Shown: positions 1-10,496, counted from the stretch's first letter. The stretch is 64,000 bases of DNA from Prochlorococcus marinus str. MIT 1013 (GCF_027359395.1 NZ_CP114778.1:1736001-1800000); one strand, 5' to 3'. Notes: a model not told the origin generated them from the sequence alone. Program-made: numbers and translations.

Positions 1-966
1 CCTTGCCTTCTTGCGGCAACAACTTGTTTCATCGTTGCATTTATCGCTGCTCCTCCAGTTGATATCGACGGTATCCGTGAGCCAGTAGCTGGTTCATTTA
101 TGTATGGAAACAACATCATTTCTGGTGCTGTTGTTCCTTCAAGTAACGCTATCGGCCTTCACTTCTACCCAATCTGGGAAGCAGCAACTCTTGATGAGTG
201 GCTATATAACGGCGGCCCTTACCAGCTTGTAATCTTCCACTTCCTTATTGGTATCTCTGCATACATGGGACGTCAGTGGGAGCTTTCATACCGTTTAGGT
301 ATGCGCCCATGGATCTGTGTTGCTTACTCAGCTCCTGTATCAGCAGCTTTCGCTGTATTCCTTGTTTACCCATTCGGTCAGGGTTCATTCTCTGATGGTA
401 TGCCTCTAGGAATCTCTGGAACATTCAACTTCATGTTCGTTTTCCAGGCTGAGCACAACATCTTGATGCACCCATTCCATATGGCTGGTGTAGCAGGTAT
501 GTTCGGTGGTGCTTTGTTCTCTGCAATGCACGGTTCTTTGGTTACTTCATCACTTATCCGTGAGACAACAGGACTTGATTCACAGAACTACGGTTACAAG
601 TTTGGACAAGAAGAAGAGACATACAACATCGTTGCAGCTCATGGCTACTTCGGTCGTTTGATCTTCCAATATGCAAGCTTCAACAACAGCCGTAGCCTTC
701 ACTTCTTCTTGGCTTCATGGCCAGTGATTTGTGTTTGGTTGACATCTATGGGCATCTGCACCATGGCGTTCAACTTGAACGGTTTCAACTTCAACCAGTC
801 TGTAGTTGATACTTCAGGCAAGGTTGTACCAACCTGGGGTGACGTACTTAACCGTGCAAACCTTGGTATGGAAGTAATGCACGAGCGTAATGCTCACAAC
901 TTCCCACTTGACCTAGCAGCTGCTGAGTCTACTTCTGTAGCTCTTGTTGCACCTGCAATCGGTTAA
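1..966 (+). CDS. psbA: Photosystem II D1 protein, 5' truncated by window edge
   Basis: D1 is the PSII reaction-centre core protein that carries the Mn cluster, Tyr161 and the QB site. The frame is open from base 1, and the first codon aligns near D1 residue 39, so only the N-terminus is missing. Numbered by homology, the sequence keeps Gln130 (MGRQWELS, the D1:1 form), Tyr161, Glu189/His190, His198, His332/Glu333, His337, Asp342 and Ala344. About 15 residues follow Ala344, the expected CtpA-cleaved tail. Codon choice differs sharply from the neighbours: Phe is mostly TTC and Asn mostly AAC despite the AT-rich genome, as expected for a very highly expressed gene. It is followed by a strong terminator. 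Confidence 0.98.
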   Translation, partial: PCLLAATTCFIVAFIAAPPVDIDGIREPVAGSFMYGNNIISGAVVPSSNAIGLHFYPIWEAATLDEWLYNGGPYQLVIFHFLIGISAYMGRQWELSYRLGMRPWICVAYSAPVSAAFAVFLVYPFGQGSFSDGMPLGISGTFNFMFVFQAEHNILMHPFHMAGVAGMFGGALFSAMHGSLVTSSLIRETTGLDSQNYGYKFGQEEETYNIVAAHGYFGRLIFQYASFNNSRSLHFFLASWPVICVWLTSMGICTMAFNLNGFNFNQSVVDTSGKVVPTWGDVLNRANLGMEVMHERNAHNFPLDLAAAESTSVALVAPAIG

Positions 967-987
967 GTCTTTAACTTGATATTTCTA

Positions 988-1016
988 AAGCCCTCTTTGC
1001 GAGGGCTTTTTTTTTT
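988..1016 (+). terminator. Rho-independent terminator of psbA
   Basis: A GC-rich hairpin (AAGCCCTC, loop TTTGC, GAGGGCTT) starts about 20 nt after the psbA stop and is followed by an uninterrupted T run. This is a textbook intrinsic terminator on the plus strand and insulates psbA from aroC. Confidence 0.93.
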
Positions 1017-1092
1017 GCTTTTTTTATTTTCTAGGCATTGTTGGTTTATTTTTTAGTAAGTATTGATTAACATTTTGTAGATAGGTTTATTC

Positions 1093-2184
1093 ATGGGAAG
1101 TAGTTTCGGAAAACTTTTTAATATCAGCACCTTTGGCGAATCACATGGCGGAGGCGTTGGTGTAATTATTGATGGATGTCCACCAAGGTTGGTGCTTGAT
1201 ATAAATCAAATACAGAATGATCTCAATCGAAGGAGGCCCGGACAAAGCAAAATCACTACTCCAAGAAACGAAAGTGATGAAGTAGAAATTCTTAGTGGTC
1301 TTTTAGGGAACAAAACCTTAGGAACACCAATTGCCATGGTTGTAAGAAATAAAGATCATCGGCCTAAGGATTATTCTGAAATTAAAAAAACTTTTAGACC
1401 ATCTCACGCTGATGCTACATATCAGAAAAAATATGGAATTCAGGCTTTAAGTGGAGGTGGGCGAGCATCGGCAAGAGAGACGATAGGTAGGGTTGCCGCA
1501 GGCTCTATTGCAAAGCAACTCCTCACTCAGGCTGCAAATACGGAAATACTTGCATGGGTAAAGAGAATTCACAATATTGAAGCTGAGATTCTTCCGAGTG
1601 AAGTGACTTATGACGAGATTGAGAAAAATATTGTTCGATGTCCAAATCAATCAGCTGCAGATTTAATGATTCAGAGAGTTGAGGCGTTTGGTAAAGAAGG
1701 AGACTCCTGTGGAGGAGTAATAGAATGTGTGGTTCGAAATCCGCCAGTAGGTCTTGGCATGCCTGTTTTTGATAAGTTAGAGGCTGACTTAGCAAAGGCA
1801 TTAATGTCTTTGCCTGCTACTAAAGCTTTTGAAGTAGGGTCAGGTTTTAGAGGTACTTATTTGAAAGGTAGTGAACATAATGATCCTTTTTTACCATCGG
1901 ATTCTGATCAATTGAAAACTGCTACTAATAATTCAGGGGGAATTCAAGGAGGTATAACTAATGGTGAGAATATAGTTCTGAGAGTTGGCTTTAAACCAAC
2001 AGCAACTATTAGGAAAAGTCAAAAGACAATTGATGAGGATGGTAATGCAACAACTCTCAAGGCAACAGGAAGACATGACCCTTGTGTCTTGCCAAGGGCA
2101 GTTCCAATGGTTGAAGCAATGGTTGCGCTAGTTTTAGCTGATCATTTACTTAGGCAAAAAGGCCAATGTACTGATTATTTCTAA
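1093..2184 (+). CDS. aroC: Chorismate synthase
   Basis: Catalyses the last shikimate-pathway step, EPSP to chorismate, using reduced FMN in the cytosol. The 363-residue length is normal. Family signatures include the N-terminal [17 protein letters not shown], the [13 protein letters not shown] stretch (about residues 46-58), the [17 protein letters not shown] block (about 121-137), and the C-terminal [18 protein letters not shown]. The ATG at 1093 gives the canonical [19 protein letters not shown] start. It stands alone on the plus strand after the psbA terminator and converges on the aldolase-like gene. Confidence 0.97.
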   Translation: MGSSFGKLFNISTFGESHGGGVGVIIDGCPPRLVLDINQIQNDLNRRRPGQSKITTPRNESDEVEILSGLLGNKTLGTPIAMVVRNKDHRPKDYSEIKKTFRPSHADATYQKKYGIQALSGGGRASARETIGRVAAGSIAKQLLTQAANTEILAWVKRIHNIEAEILPSEVTYDEIEKNIVRCPNQSAADLMIQRVEAFGKEGDSCGGVIECVVRNPPVGLGMPVFDKLEADLAKALMSLPATKAFEVGSGFRGTYLKGSEHNDPFLPSDSDQLKTATNNSGGIQGGITNGENIVLRVGFKPTATIRKSQKTIDEDGNATTLKATGRHDPCVLPRAVPMVEAMVALVLADHLLRQKGQCTDYF

Positions 2185-2215
2185 ATAATAAATTATTGGT
2201 TTTTAGAATAGATTC

Positions 2216-2851
2216 TCAACAATTTTTTAGCCATATCTTTAGATCTTTATCAGGTTTTTGATTTCGTAATTCTTTACCGATCACTAATGCATCGTATCCA
2301 AGTTTTAGTAAACTTTTTAAATTTTTACTTTTAATTCCACCTGCACCAATAAAAAACATATCCTTTTTTTTAAAGCCCTGTAGTTCGTTTATAAATTTAA
2401 CTCCTAATTTTGATGCAGGATAGATTTTTACAATTTTATATCCCAGATTGATTGCTTCTTTGAAATTTTCAATATTAGATATTCCTGGAATGACTAATTG
2501 ATTATATTTTATAGCTTTTAGATGAATTTCTTTATTAAAGTATGGACTCATGGAATAATTTATATCTAATGAGCGAATTGAGTCTAAAGATTGTCTCGAT
2601 GTAATTGATGCAACTCCTATGTTAATTGATTTGAATTTCTTTTTTATTTGTAAGATCAAATTTACCCATTCAGGATTTGAATCCCATCCTATTTCTATAT
2701 TTTTTATACCACAATTTGAGAGTTTCTCAATTTTTAAAAGTAAATTTTCTCTTTTGTCTGAGATATTAAAAAAATTATTCTCGAGTCTAATTACAACTAT
2801 AAGTGGCTGTATTCTAAGGGATTTTATTAAATTATTTTGCTTAACTTCCAA
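2216..2851 (-). CDS. eda: KDPG/KHG aldolase family protein
   Basis: A 211-residue class I aldolase-like TIM barrel related to KDPG aldolase of the Entner-Doudoroff pathway. The Schiff-base lysine (K142 in VKIYPAS), the general acid/base glutamate (E53 in NIEIGWDS), the IPGIS block and the GAGGI phosphate loop are present. It is divergent: the LEVTLRT segment of the E. coli enzyme, holding Arg49, reads IEIGWDS; the GAGT threonine is Ser; FPAE reads YPAS. It lies 16 bp after ftsH on the same strand. Activity on KDPG is plausible but not certain; another 2-keto-3-deoxy sugar acid is possible. Confidence 0.75.
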   Translation of the reverse strand: MEVKQNNLIKSLRIQPLIVVIRLENNFFNISDKRENLLLKIEKLSNCGIKNIEIGWDSNPEWVNLILQIKKKFKSINIGVASITSRQSLDSIRSLDINYSMSPYFNKEIHLKAIKYNQLVIPGISNIENFKEAINLGYKIVKIYPASKLGVKFINELQGFKKKDMFFIGAGGIKSKNLKSLLKLGYDALVIGKELRNQKPDKDLKIWLKNC

Positions 2852-2867
2852 AAATTATATTTTTAGA

Positions 2868-4715
2868 CTAAGCATACTCTGCAACTTTAACTTCATGGCG
2901 AATTAACAAATCCTGGAACTCTAAAGAATCAACGGTTTCAGTTTCCATAAGCATTGCTGTCAACTCTTCAAGTACTTGACGGTTATCATTTAGAGCTTTT
3001 TTAGCTCTTTCATATGCAATTTCAACAAGAACTGAAACTTCTGAATCAATAGTTGCAGCTGTATCTTCCGAAAAATCTCGTTCGGCAGAGATGTCACGAC
3101 CAAGGAACATACCACCTTGTGATCGACCAAGAGCTACAGGACCTAATTTATCACTCATGCCAAATTTAGTGATCATTTGCCTGGCAACTGAAGCTACTTG
3201 CTTAAGATCATTTGAGGCTCCAGTAGTTACTTCGTCTTCTCCGTAAATAATTTCCTCTGCAACTCTTCCTCCAAGAGCAACAGCCATTTGATTTTGTAGG
3301 TAAGACCTTGAATAAAGACCAGATTCCATTCTTTCTTCACTGGGCGTGAAAAAAGTCAAACCACCAGCCTGACCTCTAGGAATGATTGAGATTTTTTGTA
3401 CAGGGTCGTAATCTGGCATTACAGCACCAACTACGGCGTGGCCAGCTTCATGATAAGCAACTAGTCTTTTACGCTTTTCACTAATAACTGTGTCTTTCTT
3501 CTCGGGGCCAACCATAATTCTTTCAATTGCAGCACCTATTTCTTCATTGCTGACCTCTGTTAATTCTTTTCTAGCAGCTAGTATCGCAGCTTCATTCAAT
3601 AGATTTGCTAAATCTGCCCCAGTAAAACCAGGTGTTCTTCTTGCTACTTGATCAAGGTCAACTCCCTTTGAAAGAGTTTTGCTCCTTGCATGAACTTTCA
3701 GTATTTGCAATCTCCCGGAGTAATCAGGTCTATCTACTGTCACTTGCCTGTCAAATCTTCCTGGTCGCATTAGTGCTGAGTCAAGCACGTCAGGTCTGTT
3801 AGTTGCGGCAACAATTATTATTCCTGAATTTCCTTCAAAGCCATCCATTTCTGTTAACAGCTGGTTGAGTGTTTGTTCTCTTTCATCATTACCTCCTCCA
3901 AGGCCTGCTCCACGCTGGCGACCTACAGCATCAATTTCATCAATAAAAACTATACAGGGGGCATTCTTTTTAGCTTGTTCAAAAAGATCCCTTACTCTGC
4001 TAGCACCAACTCCAACAAACATTTCTACAAATTCAGAACCGGATATGGAAAAGAAGGGAACTGAAGCTTCACCTGCTACGGCCTTTGCAAGCAAAGTTTT
4101 ACCAGTACCTGGAGGGCCAACTAATAAAACACCTTTAGGGATTTTCGCCCCGACAGCTGTAAAGCGATCAGGATTTTTTAAGAAATCAACTACTTCTGTA
4201 AGTTCAAGTTTTGCTCCTTCAATACCGGCTACGTCTCCAAAAGTAATCTTCGTTTCTGGCTCCATTTGAAGCCTTGCTTTACTTTTTCCAAAACTCATTG
4301 CTGGATTTCCACCACCACCAGAACCAGCTCTTCTGAATAGAAAAAACAGACCTCCTAGTAAAAGTATTGGGAAAATAAGGCTACTAGCAGCTTGTTGAAG
4401 AGGATTTGCTTGAGTAGTTGGTTGTACAGCAATATCCACGTCATTGTCGGTTAATAGTTGTAGTAATTCTTGATCGGGAGCCAAATTAACCAAAGCTCTG
4501 TTTCCATCACTTTCAACAATTTGAGCTGTACCTTTGTCTGGAGATATAAGTACTCTGCTGACCTGTCTCTCTTGAACAGCTTCTATGAAGTCGCTATATC
4601 TAAGTGTCCTAGATGCTTTTGTCGAACTTGGCTTATCGAAAAAAGCACTTCCAACAAAAATCACAACTACGACAATTAGGACATAAAGACCAATGTTTCT
4701 CCAGCGTTTGTTCAA
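2868..4715 (-). CDS. ftsH: ATP-dependent zinc metalloprotease FtsH
   Basis: Membrane-anchored AAA+ protease; cyanobacterial FtsH complexes degrade damaged D1 in the PSII repair cycle. Visible order: TM1 (about residues 8-24), a lumenal/periplasmic segment, TM2 (about 110-128) then a Gly-rich hinge, Walker A GPPGTGKT (200-207), Walker B IVFIDE (255-260), SRH around RPGRFDRQV (318-326), and the zinc motif HEAGH (422-426) with a downstream TGASNDL that supplies the third ligand. Length 615 is typical. It lies 43 bp after sat and 16 bp before the aldolase-like gene, probably one transcript. Which of the several cyanobacterial FtsH paralogues this is cannot be settled here. Confidence 0.97.
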   Translation of the reverse strand: MNKRWRNIGLYVLIVVVVIFVGSAFFDKPSSTKASRTLRYSDFIEAVQERQVSRVLISPDKGTAQIVESDGNRALVNLAPDQELLQLLTDNDVDIAVQPTTQANPLQQAASSLIFPILLLGGLFFLFRRAGSGGGGNPAMSFGKSKARLQMEPETKITFGDVAGIEGAKLELTEVVDFLKNPDRFTAVGAKIPKGVLLVGPPGTGKTLLAKAVAGEASVPFFSISGSEFVEMFVGVGASRVRDLFEQAKKNAPCIVFIDEIDAVGRQRGAGLGGGNDEREQTLNQLLTEMDGFEGNSGIIIVAATNRPDVLDSALMRPGRFDRQVTVDRPDYSGRLQILKVHARSKTLSKGVDLDQVARRTPGFTGADLANLLNEAAILAARKELTEVSNEEIGAAIERIMVGPEKKDTVISEKRKRLVAYHEAGHAVVGAVMPDYDPVQKISIIPRGQAGGLTFFTPSEERMESGLYSRSYLQNQMAVALGGRVAEEIIYGEDEVTTGASNDLKQVASVARQMITKFGMSDKLGPVALGRSQGGMFLGRDISAERDFSEDTAATIDSEVSVLVEIAYERAKKALNDNRQVLEELTAMLMETETVDSLEFQDLLIRHEVKVAEYA

Positions 4716-4758
4716 TGTTCTTCTATATCTGTAAAGAGTTTAATAGGATTAGGTCCAA

Positions 4759-5931
4759 CTATGCGGCTCTTAGTACATCAACGACGCTTTTAAATGCAAA
4801 CCATTCAGGAATTTCTTCTCCACTTCTAAGCATTTTCCTGAATTGAGTGCCGCTCAATTTTTTTATGTGTAATCCTTTTTCTTTGGCATAATCAGCGGTT
4901 ACGTAGCCTTGCTCCTCTGTAAATACAAGATTTAAAGATGGAACTGTTTGCATGCCTAATTCTTCGCAGCACTCGTTTGCAAAATTTTGAGCATCATATG
5001 GACCATAAAAATCTTCTCCGCTTAGAGATGACTTACAGCCAGCCATATCTCTTCCGATTATGAAGTGGGTACATCCATAATTCCTTCTAATAATCATGTG
5101 CTGCAGAGCCTCTCTTGGCCCAGCCATATGCATCGAATAAGGTAGATATGACCACCTAATTTTTGGATTATTTACTTCAGAGGCAAGTTTTTCATAGGTT
5201 TGAAATCTTACTGATCCAGGGATGTCATCTTCTTGAGTTGGTCCACAAGTTGGGTGAACAAGAACAACACCATTTTTACTGACATTCTTAGCTTCTAAGG
5301 CTCTTGTGAAAAGCTCATAATGGGCTCTATGAATTGGATTCCTGCACTGAAATGCAACTACATCTTCTCCAGAGGGAAGGTTATCCCTAACTTGAGCAGG
5401 AGTTTGACAAGTAAAAACTCTTTCAGGTAATTCTAGACCTTTTATTGATCCTCCTAGATAATATTTTTTCCTCTCCATAGAAATCATTCTTACAGCTGGA
5501 TGCTCCAAAGAAGTTGTTCCATAGCAAAATTTGGCCTCAATAACCTTGTCAGGTGTCCATTTTTCTTGAACTTCTAAAATTGCTAGTTCTTGACTTTTAT
5601 AGTTGAGTAAAACTGAATCTCCTGGATTTATATCTTCTCTATCTGTATCCATCACAATTGGTAAACCAAAAAGAAAACCTGATTCGAGTCGATTTTGTTT
5701 AACAACTGAGTTGTAATTTTTCTCACTCATGAAACCATTCAAAGGAGAAAAAGCACCTATCAAAAGAAGTTCAATATCACAAGCATTTCTATCTGAACAA
5801 TTTAAAGTTTTAATAGAATTTTTTTTTAACTCTTTTGCTTCTTGATCAGCTGCCATAAGGTTTATAAGTTTTCCACCGTACGGTTTGATCAAACCTTCGA
5901 GATTTTTATTAGAACTTTGCTTGCTAGTCAT
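4759..5931 (-). CDS. sat: Sulfate adenylyltransferase (ATP sulfurylase)
   Basis: Activates sulfate with ATP to APS, the first step of assimilatory sulfate reduction. The 390-residue single-domain form carries the QCRNPIHRAH nucleotide-binding motif (195-204, consensus QxRNPxHxxH) and GRDMAG (293-298). There is no C-terminal APS-kinase domain. The start MTSKQSSNKN is followed by the usual LIKPYGGKLINL opening. It probably heads a sat-ftsH-aldolase transcript and lies downstream of psbO with that gene's terminator between them. Confidence 0.96.
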   Translation of the reverse strand: MTSKQSSNKNLEGLIKPYGGKLINLMAADQEAKELKKNSIKTLNCSDRNACDIELLLIGAFSPLNGFMSEKNYNSVVKQNRLESGFLFGLPIVMDTDREDINPGDSVLLNYKSQELAILEVQEKWTPDKVIEAKFCYGTTSLEHPAVRMISMERKKYYLGGSIKGLELPERVFTCQTPAQVRDNLPSGEDVVAFQCRNPIHRAHYELFTRALEAKNVSKNGVVLVHPTCGPTQEDDIPGSVRFQTYEKLASEVNNPKIRWSYLPYSMHMAGPREALQHMIIRRNYGCTHFIIGRDMAGCKSSLSGEDFYGPYDAQNFANECCEELGMQTVPSLNLVFTEEQGYVTADYAKEKGLHIKKLSGTQFRKMLRSGEEIPEWFAFKSVVDVLRAA

Positions 5932-6006
5932 TTTCCCTTGAAGTAACCGGCAAATTCTCCCAGATTAAGGGCCCATATTTGCGAAATTGTTTTCATTAAA
6001 TTCAAC

Positions 6007-6040
6007 CCAAAAAAAAAGAGGGTTTTACCCCCCTTTTAAA
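6007..6040 (-). terminator. Rho-independent terminator of psbO
   Basis: Read on the minus strand, AAAAGGGGG, a short loop and CCCTCTTTT (one G-U pair) are followed by a run of T residues. It begins about 20 nt after the psbO stop and separates psbO from sat. Confidence 0.85.
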
Positions 6041-6059
6041 ATTGACTAAGATGCTTATT

Positions 6060-6863
6060 TTAGGCTTTGCGACCATAGAAAATACCTTTAATTTTGATAT
6101 CAACAGGATCTTTTGATCCAAGGTCATTGTCTGAAGGTTGGATAGCAACAAATTGGCCACCAAATTCATCAGTGTCTGCATCAACACTATCGACAGTAAG
6201 TGTTATTTCACCTTTACCGCCTAGATCATCTTTAACATTTTCTCTTGCAAGATCCTCATCATCACCACCACGAGCAATGAGAGCTTGAGCATATTCAACA
6301 CCTGTTGATTTAGCGCGACTCTTTGGATCAAGAAAGTCTGCAGATCTATAACTTGGAGTTGTTGTTGGACCTGAGAATTCAGCTCCTGGTTCAATTGATT
6401 TTCCTTTTTTTGATTCAGCAACCATCTCCTTAACAGAGAAAGCAAAAGGAAATTCCTCTCCATTAGGAGCTAGAACTGTAATGAGAGAGAAGTCAATACC
6501 ACCTTTTTCAGTGAATTTCCCTCCAGAAAGATCTCCATAAACTTCATCAAGACTTGTATTGAAGCGAGGACTGATAATTTTTGCTATTGCAAAATCAGAT
6601 TTGTTTCGCTTGTTACCTGGAAGTTTTACTGAAACTTCTGTTGGTTGAAGGCATAAGCTTTTAAATTGGCCATCAGCATTAATAGAACCTGATGAACCCG
6701 CTGGCAAAACAGTGCAAGCATCGGCTTGGCCAGTATTAACAACATTGCCAAAACGAGCGTTACCTTGCTCGCGCCCTTTTAAAGCTGCAGAAGCGCTTGA
6801 TGGGAGAGTTGTAAAGGTGAGACAAAAAGCCAGCATCAAAGCCAGCAGAGGACGAAATCGCAT
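6060..6863 (-). CDS. psbO: Photosystem II manganese-stabilising protein PsbO
   Basis: Extrinsic 33-kDa-type lumenal subunit that stabilises the Mn4CaO5 cluster. The N-terminus MRFRPLLALMLAFCLTFTTLP followed by SSASA is a Sec signal peptide with cleavage likely near residue 26. Two cysteines (in ADACTVLP and SLCLQPTE) match the conserved disulfide pair. The C-terminal DPVDIKIKGIFYGRKA is typical. The mature length (about 240) is normal. Monocistronic: a terminator follows, and a roughly 215-bp AT-rich gap with its promoter precedes it. Confidence 0.96.
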   Translation of the reverse strand: MRFRPLLALMLAFCLTFTTLPSSASAALKGREQGNARFGNVVNTGQADACTVLPAGSSGSINADGQFKSLCLQPTEVSVKLPGNKRNKSDFAIAKIISPRFNTSLDEVYGDLSGGKFTEKGGIDFSLITVLAPNGEEFPFAFSVKEMVAESKKGKSIEPGAEFSGPTTTPSYRSADFLDPKSRAKSTGVEYAQALIARGGDDEDLARENVKDDLGGKGEITLTVDSVDADTDEFGGQFVAIQPSDNDLGSKDPVDIKIKGIFYGRKA

Positions 6864-7080
6864 GAGAGGGCTAGATGACTGCGGTCGAAACCGCCCAATT
6901 AATTCAGTTGGGATATTACAGGTGTCAAATACTTCTTATCACAAGCATTTGATAGCTCTATACAACCCGTAGCTTTTGCTTTAGTGAATTTAGTACTACG
7001 ATTTCATTCAAAACCCTTTTGCGGCAGTCTTTTTTGGCATTCAGGCTCTGATTTTTGAAAAAAAACAAATTTGAAAAATT

Positions 7081-8349
7081 TCAATAAATTTTCGATTTTA
7101 TATTTCGAATTTCATCTAAAAGTTGATGGGATATTGAAAGTTTTGTTGAAAAAGATAAGTTTTTGACGATGTTTTTTGGACCTAACAAAAAGCCACTATT
7201 GAAGTTTTTATCAAATCCTTGCCCAGCTTTGTCAATGGGGTTGGCCATGAGAAGGTCACAACCTTTAATAACCCTTTTATTTTCTCCCTTTTCAATAATT
7301 TCTTTATCACTTCCTGTTTCGGCAGCAAAACCCAAAAAAATTTGATTTTCTAATTTCTTTTTGGTTTGATTTTTGATCAGGTCCGGTGTTAACACTAATT
7401 CTTCAAAAATAGACTCTAAAAAAATTTCTTTTGAGACTTTTTTCTCACTTGGATTATTTTTTTTGAAATCTGATACTGCTGCAGCCATAACAATGACTTG
7501 AGCTAAAGGTTGTAAATCATCAATTTTTTCTCCCATTTCAGTTGAGCTCCTAACTGGATAAGTATTTAGTCCCTCAAGAAGTTCTTTTTGAATACTTATT
7601 GGCCCATGCACTAAATCGACCTTTGCGCCTCTTAATTTTGCAGCTTGAGCTATTAAAACCCCCATCCGACCACTGCTTCGATTTGTTAATTGTCTTGCGG
7701 CATCAAGGGTTTCTACAGTAGGCCCAGCTGATACAAGAAACCTTGTTCCTTTTAGATCTTTGGTAAGTAGTTTATTTTGTGCACGAAAAATAAATGCACT
7801 TTCAGAGGCTAATTCGATAATATCTAAATTAACCATCTTCCCTTCACCAATTCTATCGCAAGCTAATAGTCCCTCACTAGGTTCAAGGCTAATGACTTGG
7901 GCTAGAGATTTTGCATAATTCCAATTCTTTTGTACTGATTGATTTGACCACATTGAAGTGTTCATTGCAGCAGCAATAACTATTTGTGATTGAGCAGCTA
8001 AGAGAATGCTCGCTAGAAGTCCTTCAGCATTTCCACTAGTAAATTTGGATAAAGATGTTGCGCTCATAGGTGCAACAATAATTAGTTCTGCCCATTCAGC
8101 TAAAGCAATGTGCAAAGGCTTTGTTTGATTGTCTTCCCATTGATCCTTATCTTGGTAACACTTATTTCTGCTTAAAGTAGATAAAGACAATGGGCTAACT
8201 AATTTTGCTGCGCTTTGCGTTATGACGCACCTAACTTCTACCCCAGCTTGAATTAGGCGACTTACCAGAATAGGAGCTTTTACAGCTGCAATACTTCCTG
8301 TAACAGCAACTAATATTTTTTTTCCTGATAAAGGAGTAGAGTTATTCAT
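7081..8349 (-). CDS. coaBC: Bifunctional phosphopantothenoylcysteine decarboxylase / phosphopantothenate-cysteine ligase
   Basis: Makes 4'-phosphopantetheine for coenzyme A: CoaB couples cysteine to phosphopantothenate and CoaC decarboxylates the product with FMN. The N-terminal CoaC half has VTGSIAAVKAP, the catalytic His in PLHIALAEWAELIIVAP, AAMNTSMW and the Cys of GLLACDRIGEGKM. The C-terminal CoaB half has VSAGPTVETLDAARQLTNRSSG. The 422-residue length fits the fusion (Dfp). An AT-rich gap of about 210 bp separates it from the divergent Ycf20-like gene. Confidence 0.95.
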   Translation of the reverse strand: MNNSTPLSGKKILVAVTGSIAAVKAPILVSRLIQAGVEVRCVITQSAAKLVSPLSLSTLSRNKCYQDKDQWEDNQTKPLHIALAEWAELIIVAPMSATSLSKFTSGNAEGLLASILLAAQSQIVIAAAMNTSMWSNQSVQKNWNYAKSLAQVISLEPSEGLLACDRIGEGKMVNLDIIELASESAFIFRAQNKLLTKDLKGTRFLVSAGPTVETLDAARQLTNRSSGRMGVLIAQAAKLRGAKVDLVHGPISIQKELLEGLNTYPVRSSTEMGEKIDDLQPLAQVIVMAAAVSDFKKNNPSEKKVSKEIFLESIFEELVLTPDLIKNQTKKKLENQIFLGFAAETGSDKEIIEKGENKRVIKGCDLLMANPIDKAGQGFDKNFNSGFLLGPKNIVKNLSFSTKLSISHQLLDEIRNIKSKIY

Positions 8350-8562
8350 GATAAAAAGACTTTATATCAAATAGACCTTTAAAAAGATAATTATCTAATT
8401 TTATATATTATTAATTTTGAATATTTTTAAAGGAAATTTGATGTTTTTATTTGTTTTGTATTTTGATTGAAGATATTTTATTTGCTTTATATGATCTTTC
8501 ATTTATTATTTTTATGTTGATTTGTTTACTGAAGTCTAAAGTAATTTATTTGTTTTTATCTT

Positions 8563-8904
8563 ATGCCTCCAAGAATGCAGACAACAATTTTATATAAATC
8601 ATCTGCAAAGATTATTAGCAGGTTGGCAACTTGGGCTAAAAATCCTTGGAGAAGGTATTCATTATTATTAATAATATTTTTGATAGGGTTTTTTATAGGA
8701 AGTTCTTTAGGTATGATTAATGGTGTATTAGCATTGATGGATCCAGTTGGAGCCTTTATTACATTAATTTTTTTAGAGATATTAATTAAGGCCAGATTTA
8801 TTTTCCTCCAATCTGGAAAACCGATAATACTTGTAAGAGTTTTTGATATGTTTAGAATTGGAATAGTTTATGGCCTTTTTTCAGAGGGACTGAAACTCTT
8901 ATAA
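8563..8904 (+). CDS. Ycf20-like (DUF565) membrane protein
   Basis: A 113-residue protein resembling the Ycf20/DUF565 family of cyanobacteria and plastids. A basic N-terminus with the family-like NPWRRYSLLLI is followed by hydrophobic segments at about residues 33-50 and 60-80, and a semi-hydrophobic C-terminus. In algae and plants Ycf20-like proteins have been linked to photoprotection (NPQ); no biochemical role is known. The ATG at 8563 directly precedes the basic leader. It converges on pyrB with a 6-bp gap. Confidence 0.8.
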   Translation: MPPRMQTTILYKSSAKIISRLATWAKNPWRRYSLLLIIFLIGFFIGSSLGMINGVLALMDPVGAFITLIFLEILIKARFIFLQSGKPIILVRVFDMFRIGIVYGLFSEGLKLL

Positions 8905-8910
8905 ATATAA

Positions 8911-9930
8911 CTAATTATTTTTATTTAACCCTAGTAAATATAATAGTGCCATTCTTGTTGGGATTCCATTTTCTACTTGTTTACTTATAAGATTGATTGA
9001 ATTGTCTTCAACTAATTGACTGCTTATTTCGATTCCTCTATTGACTGGTCCAGGGTGTAGAACAGGAACGTTCTTTTCACACCATTTTAAACTTTCATGT
9101 GTTATTCCATATTGTGCATAATAACTATCAATATCTGTAATCAAATTTTGCTTCATTCTTTCTTTCTGTAAGCGAAGTGTCATAACAGCATCACAAGCTT
9201 TTAATGCATCTTTTAGTGATCTTTCGATATAAACAGAACCTCTTTTATAAATTGGATCAAATTTTTGTCCAGGCGGAGGGTTTAAAACAAAATCATTAAA
9301 TTCGTCTGGAAGAAGACTTGGAGGACCACATAACGTTACGTTAGCCCCACATGCAGTCAGAGCCCAAAGGTTTGACCGTGCAACTCTAGAATGAAGAATA
9401 TCTCCAACTATCGTGATCTTTTTATTTAAAAGACTATTAGTGGATGGTTCATTTGGATTAAAGAAAGTAGCAAGTGTAAATAAATCCAAAAGGCCTTGAC
9501 TTGGATGACTATGAAACCCATCACCTGCATTAAGAATGGATGTATTAATGTTATTTTTGTCTACGTAATTAGCTAACTCAGCGGGAACGTTAGTTGACTC
9601 ATGCCTAATTACTAAAATATCAGCTCCCATTGAGATATATGTGAGAATAGTGTCTAAAGGCGTCTCTCCTTTGCTTAAAGAACTTGTAGATACGGAAAAA
9701 TTTTGAACATCAGCAGATAGCCTTTTCGCTGCAAGCTCAAAGCTTGTTCGAGTTCTGGTACTTGGCTCGAAAAACAAGTTAGAGATTAATCGTCCTTGAA
9801 GTGCAGGAAGTTTTCTAGAACTTGATGTATGGACATCTTTAAATCTTGTTGTTAATTCTAAAACTGTGTCGTAATCCTCTAAAGAAAACGAAGAGAGATC
9901 AAGTATGTGATTATGTTTCCAATTATTCAT
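8911..9930 (-). CDS. pyrB: Aspartate carbamoyltransferase catalytic chain
   Basis: Condenses carbamoyl phosphate with aspartate, the committed step of pyrimidine synthesis. The carbamoyl-phosphate motif [13 protein letters not shown] is at residues 53-65. [14 protein letters not shown], the [12 protein letters not shown] segment and the C-terminal [12 protein letters not shown] block are also present. Length 339 is normal for a catalytic chain; no pyrI is seen nearby. Its ATG overlaps the mpg stop by 4 bp (ATGA), so the two are translationally coupled. Confidence 0.97.
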   Translation of the reverse strand: MNNWKHNHILDLSSFSLEDYDTVLELTTRFKDVHTSSSRKLPALQGRLISNLFFEPSTRTRTSFELAAKRLSADVQNFSVSTSSLSKGETPLDTILTYISMGADILVIRHESTNVPAELANYVDKNNINTSILNAGDGFHSHPSQGLLDLFTLATFFNPNEPSTNSLLNKKITIVGDILHSRVARSNLWALTACGANVTLCGPPSLLPDEFNDFVLNPPPGQKFDPIYKRGSVYIERSLKDALKACDAVMTLRLQKERMKQNLITDIDSYYAQYGITHESLKWCEKNVPVLHPGPVNRGIEISSQLVEDNSINLISKQVENGIPTRMALLYLLGLNKNN

Positions 9931-10496
9931 AATCCCTCAAATGAGGATGGGGCCCAACATTTATTTTTTGGAGGAATTCGATCTCCTTTTTCCCTTTTGC
10001 TAACACTTCTACTACTTTTGAGGTACCAACGCCAAGGTATATCTTTAGCTTGAGATATGCCAATTCTTGTGGTTTGAACAATATTTCCCATCTGTGTCAA
10101 ATTTTCTCCATCTGTTAACCAAAAATCATTTTCAGGTAACAAGGTTAAATTGTTATAATTCCTATCTAATCCAAACCTCTTTGCCAATAACCCTGGTCCA
10201 GAAGCAATTCTTTCGTTTTCTCCTCTTATTGCTATCGATCGCAGAAGTACGCCATTTGCCCAATCTTTCTTCCCTGTAACAATATTTACACAACTATTAA
10301 TTCCATAAGATAGGTATATGTAAAAGTTACCAGGTTCACCAAAAAGGGTTTCGTTTCTTCGAGTTCTACCTGAGAAACCATGACATGAAGGTTCTTCTTG
10401 TGAATAAGCCTCAGTTTCAACAATTACACCAGCAAGATAGCTTTTTTTTGATATGCGCTTAATTAAAAAACAACCAATTAAGTTAGGTGCGACCAA
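9927..10496 (-). CDS. mpg: 3-methyladenine DNA glycosylase (AAG/MPG family), start unresolved
   Basis: Base-excision glycosylase for alkylated purines. Recognisable blocks are [10 protein letters not shown] (catalytic Glu), [28 protein letters not shown] and [13 protein letters not shown]. The given start is a TTG. However, the same frame stays open upstream to the stop at 10569-10571 and encodes [17 protein letters not shown], the conserved N-terminus of the family, so translation probably begins further upstream. No ATG, GTG or TTG lies in that extension; an ATT near 10559 is the likeliest. It overlaps pyrB by 4 bp. Confidence 0.88.
   Translation of the reverse strand: MVAPNLIGCFLIKRISKKSYLAGVIVETEAYSQEEPSCHGFSGRTRRNETLFGEPGNFYIYLSYGINSCVNIVTGKKDWANGVLLRSIAIRGENERIASGPGLLAKRFGLDRNYNNLTLLPENDFWLTDGENLTQMGNIVQTTRIGISQAKDIPWRWYLKSSRSVSKREKGDRIPPKNKCWAPSSFEGL

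Noticed and set aside
3865-4269. Long plus-strand open frame antisense to ftsH
   Set aside because: It is a reverse-frame shadow of the conserved ATPase domain, with no recognisable protein features or start signal.
8350-8562. AT-rich gap between coaBC and the Ycf20-like gene examined for a small gene
   Set aside because: Only very short frames (under about 10 codons) with no family resemblance; only small chance palindromes such as AGATAATTATCT.
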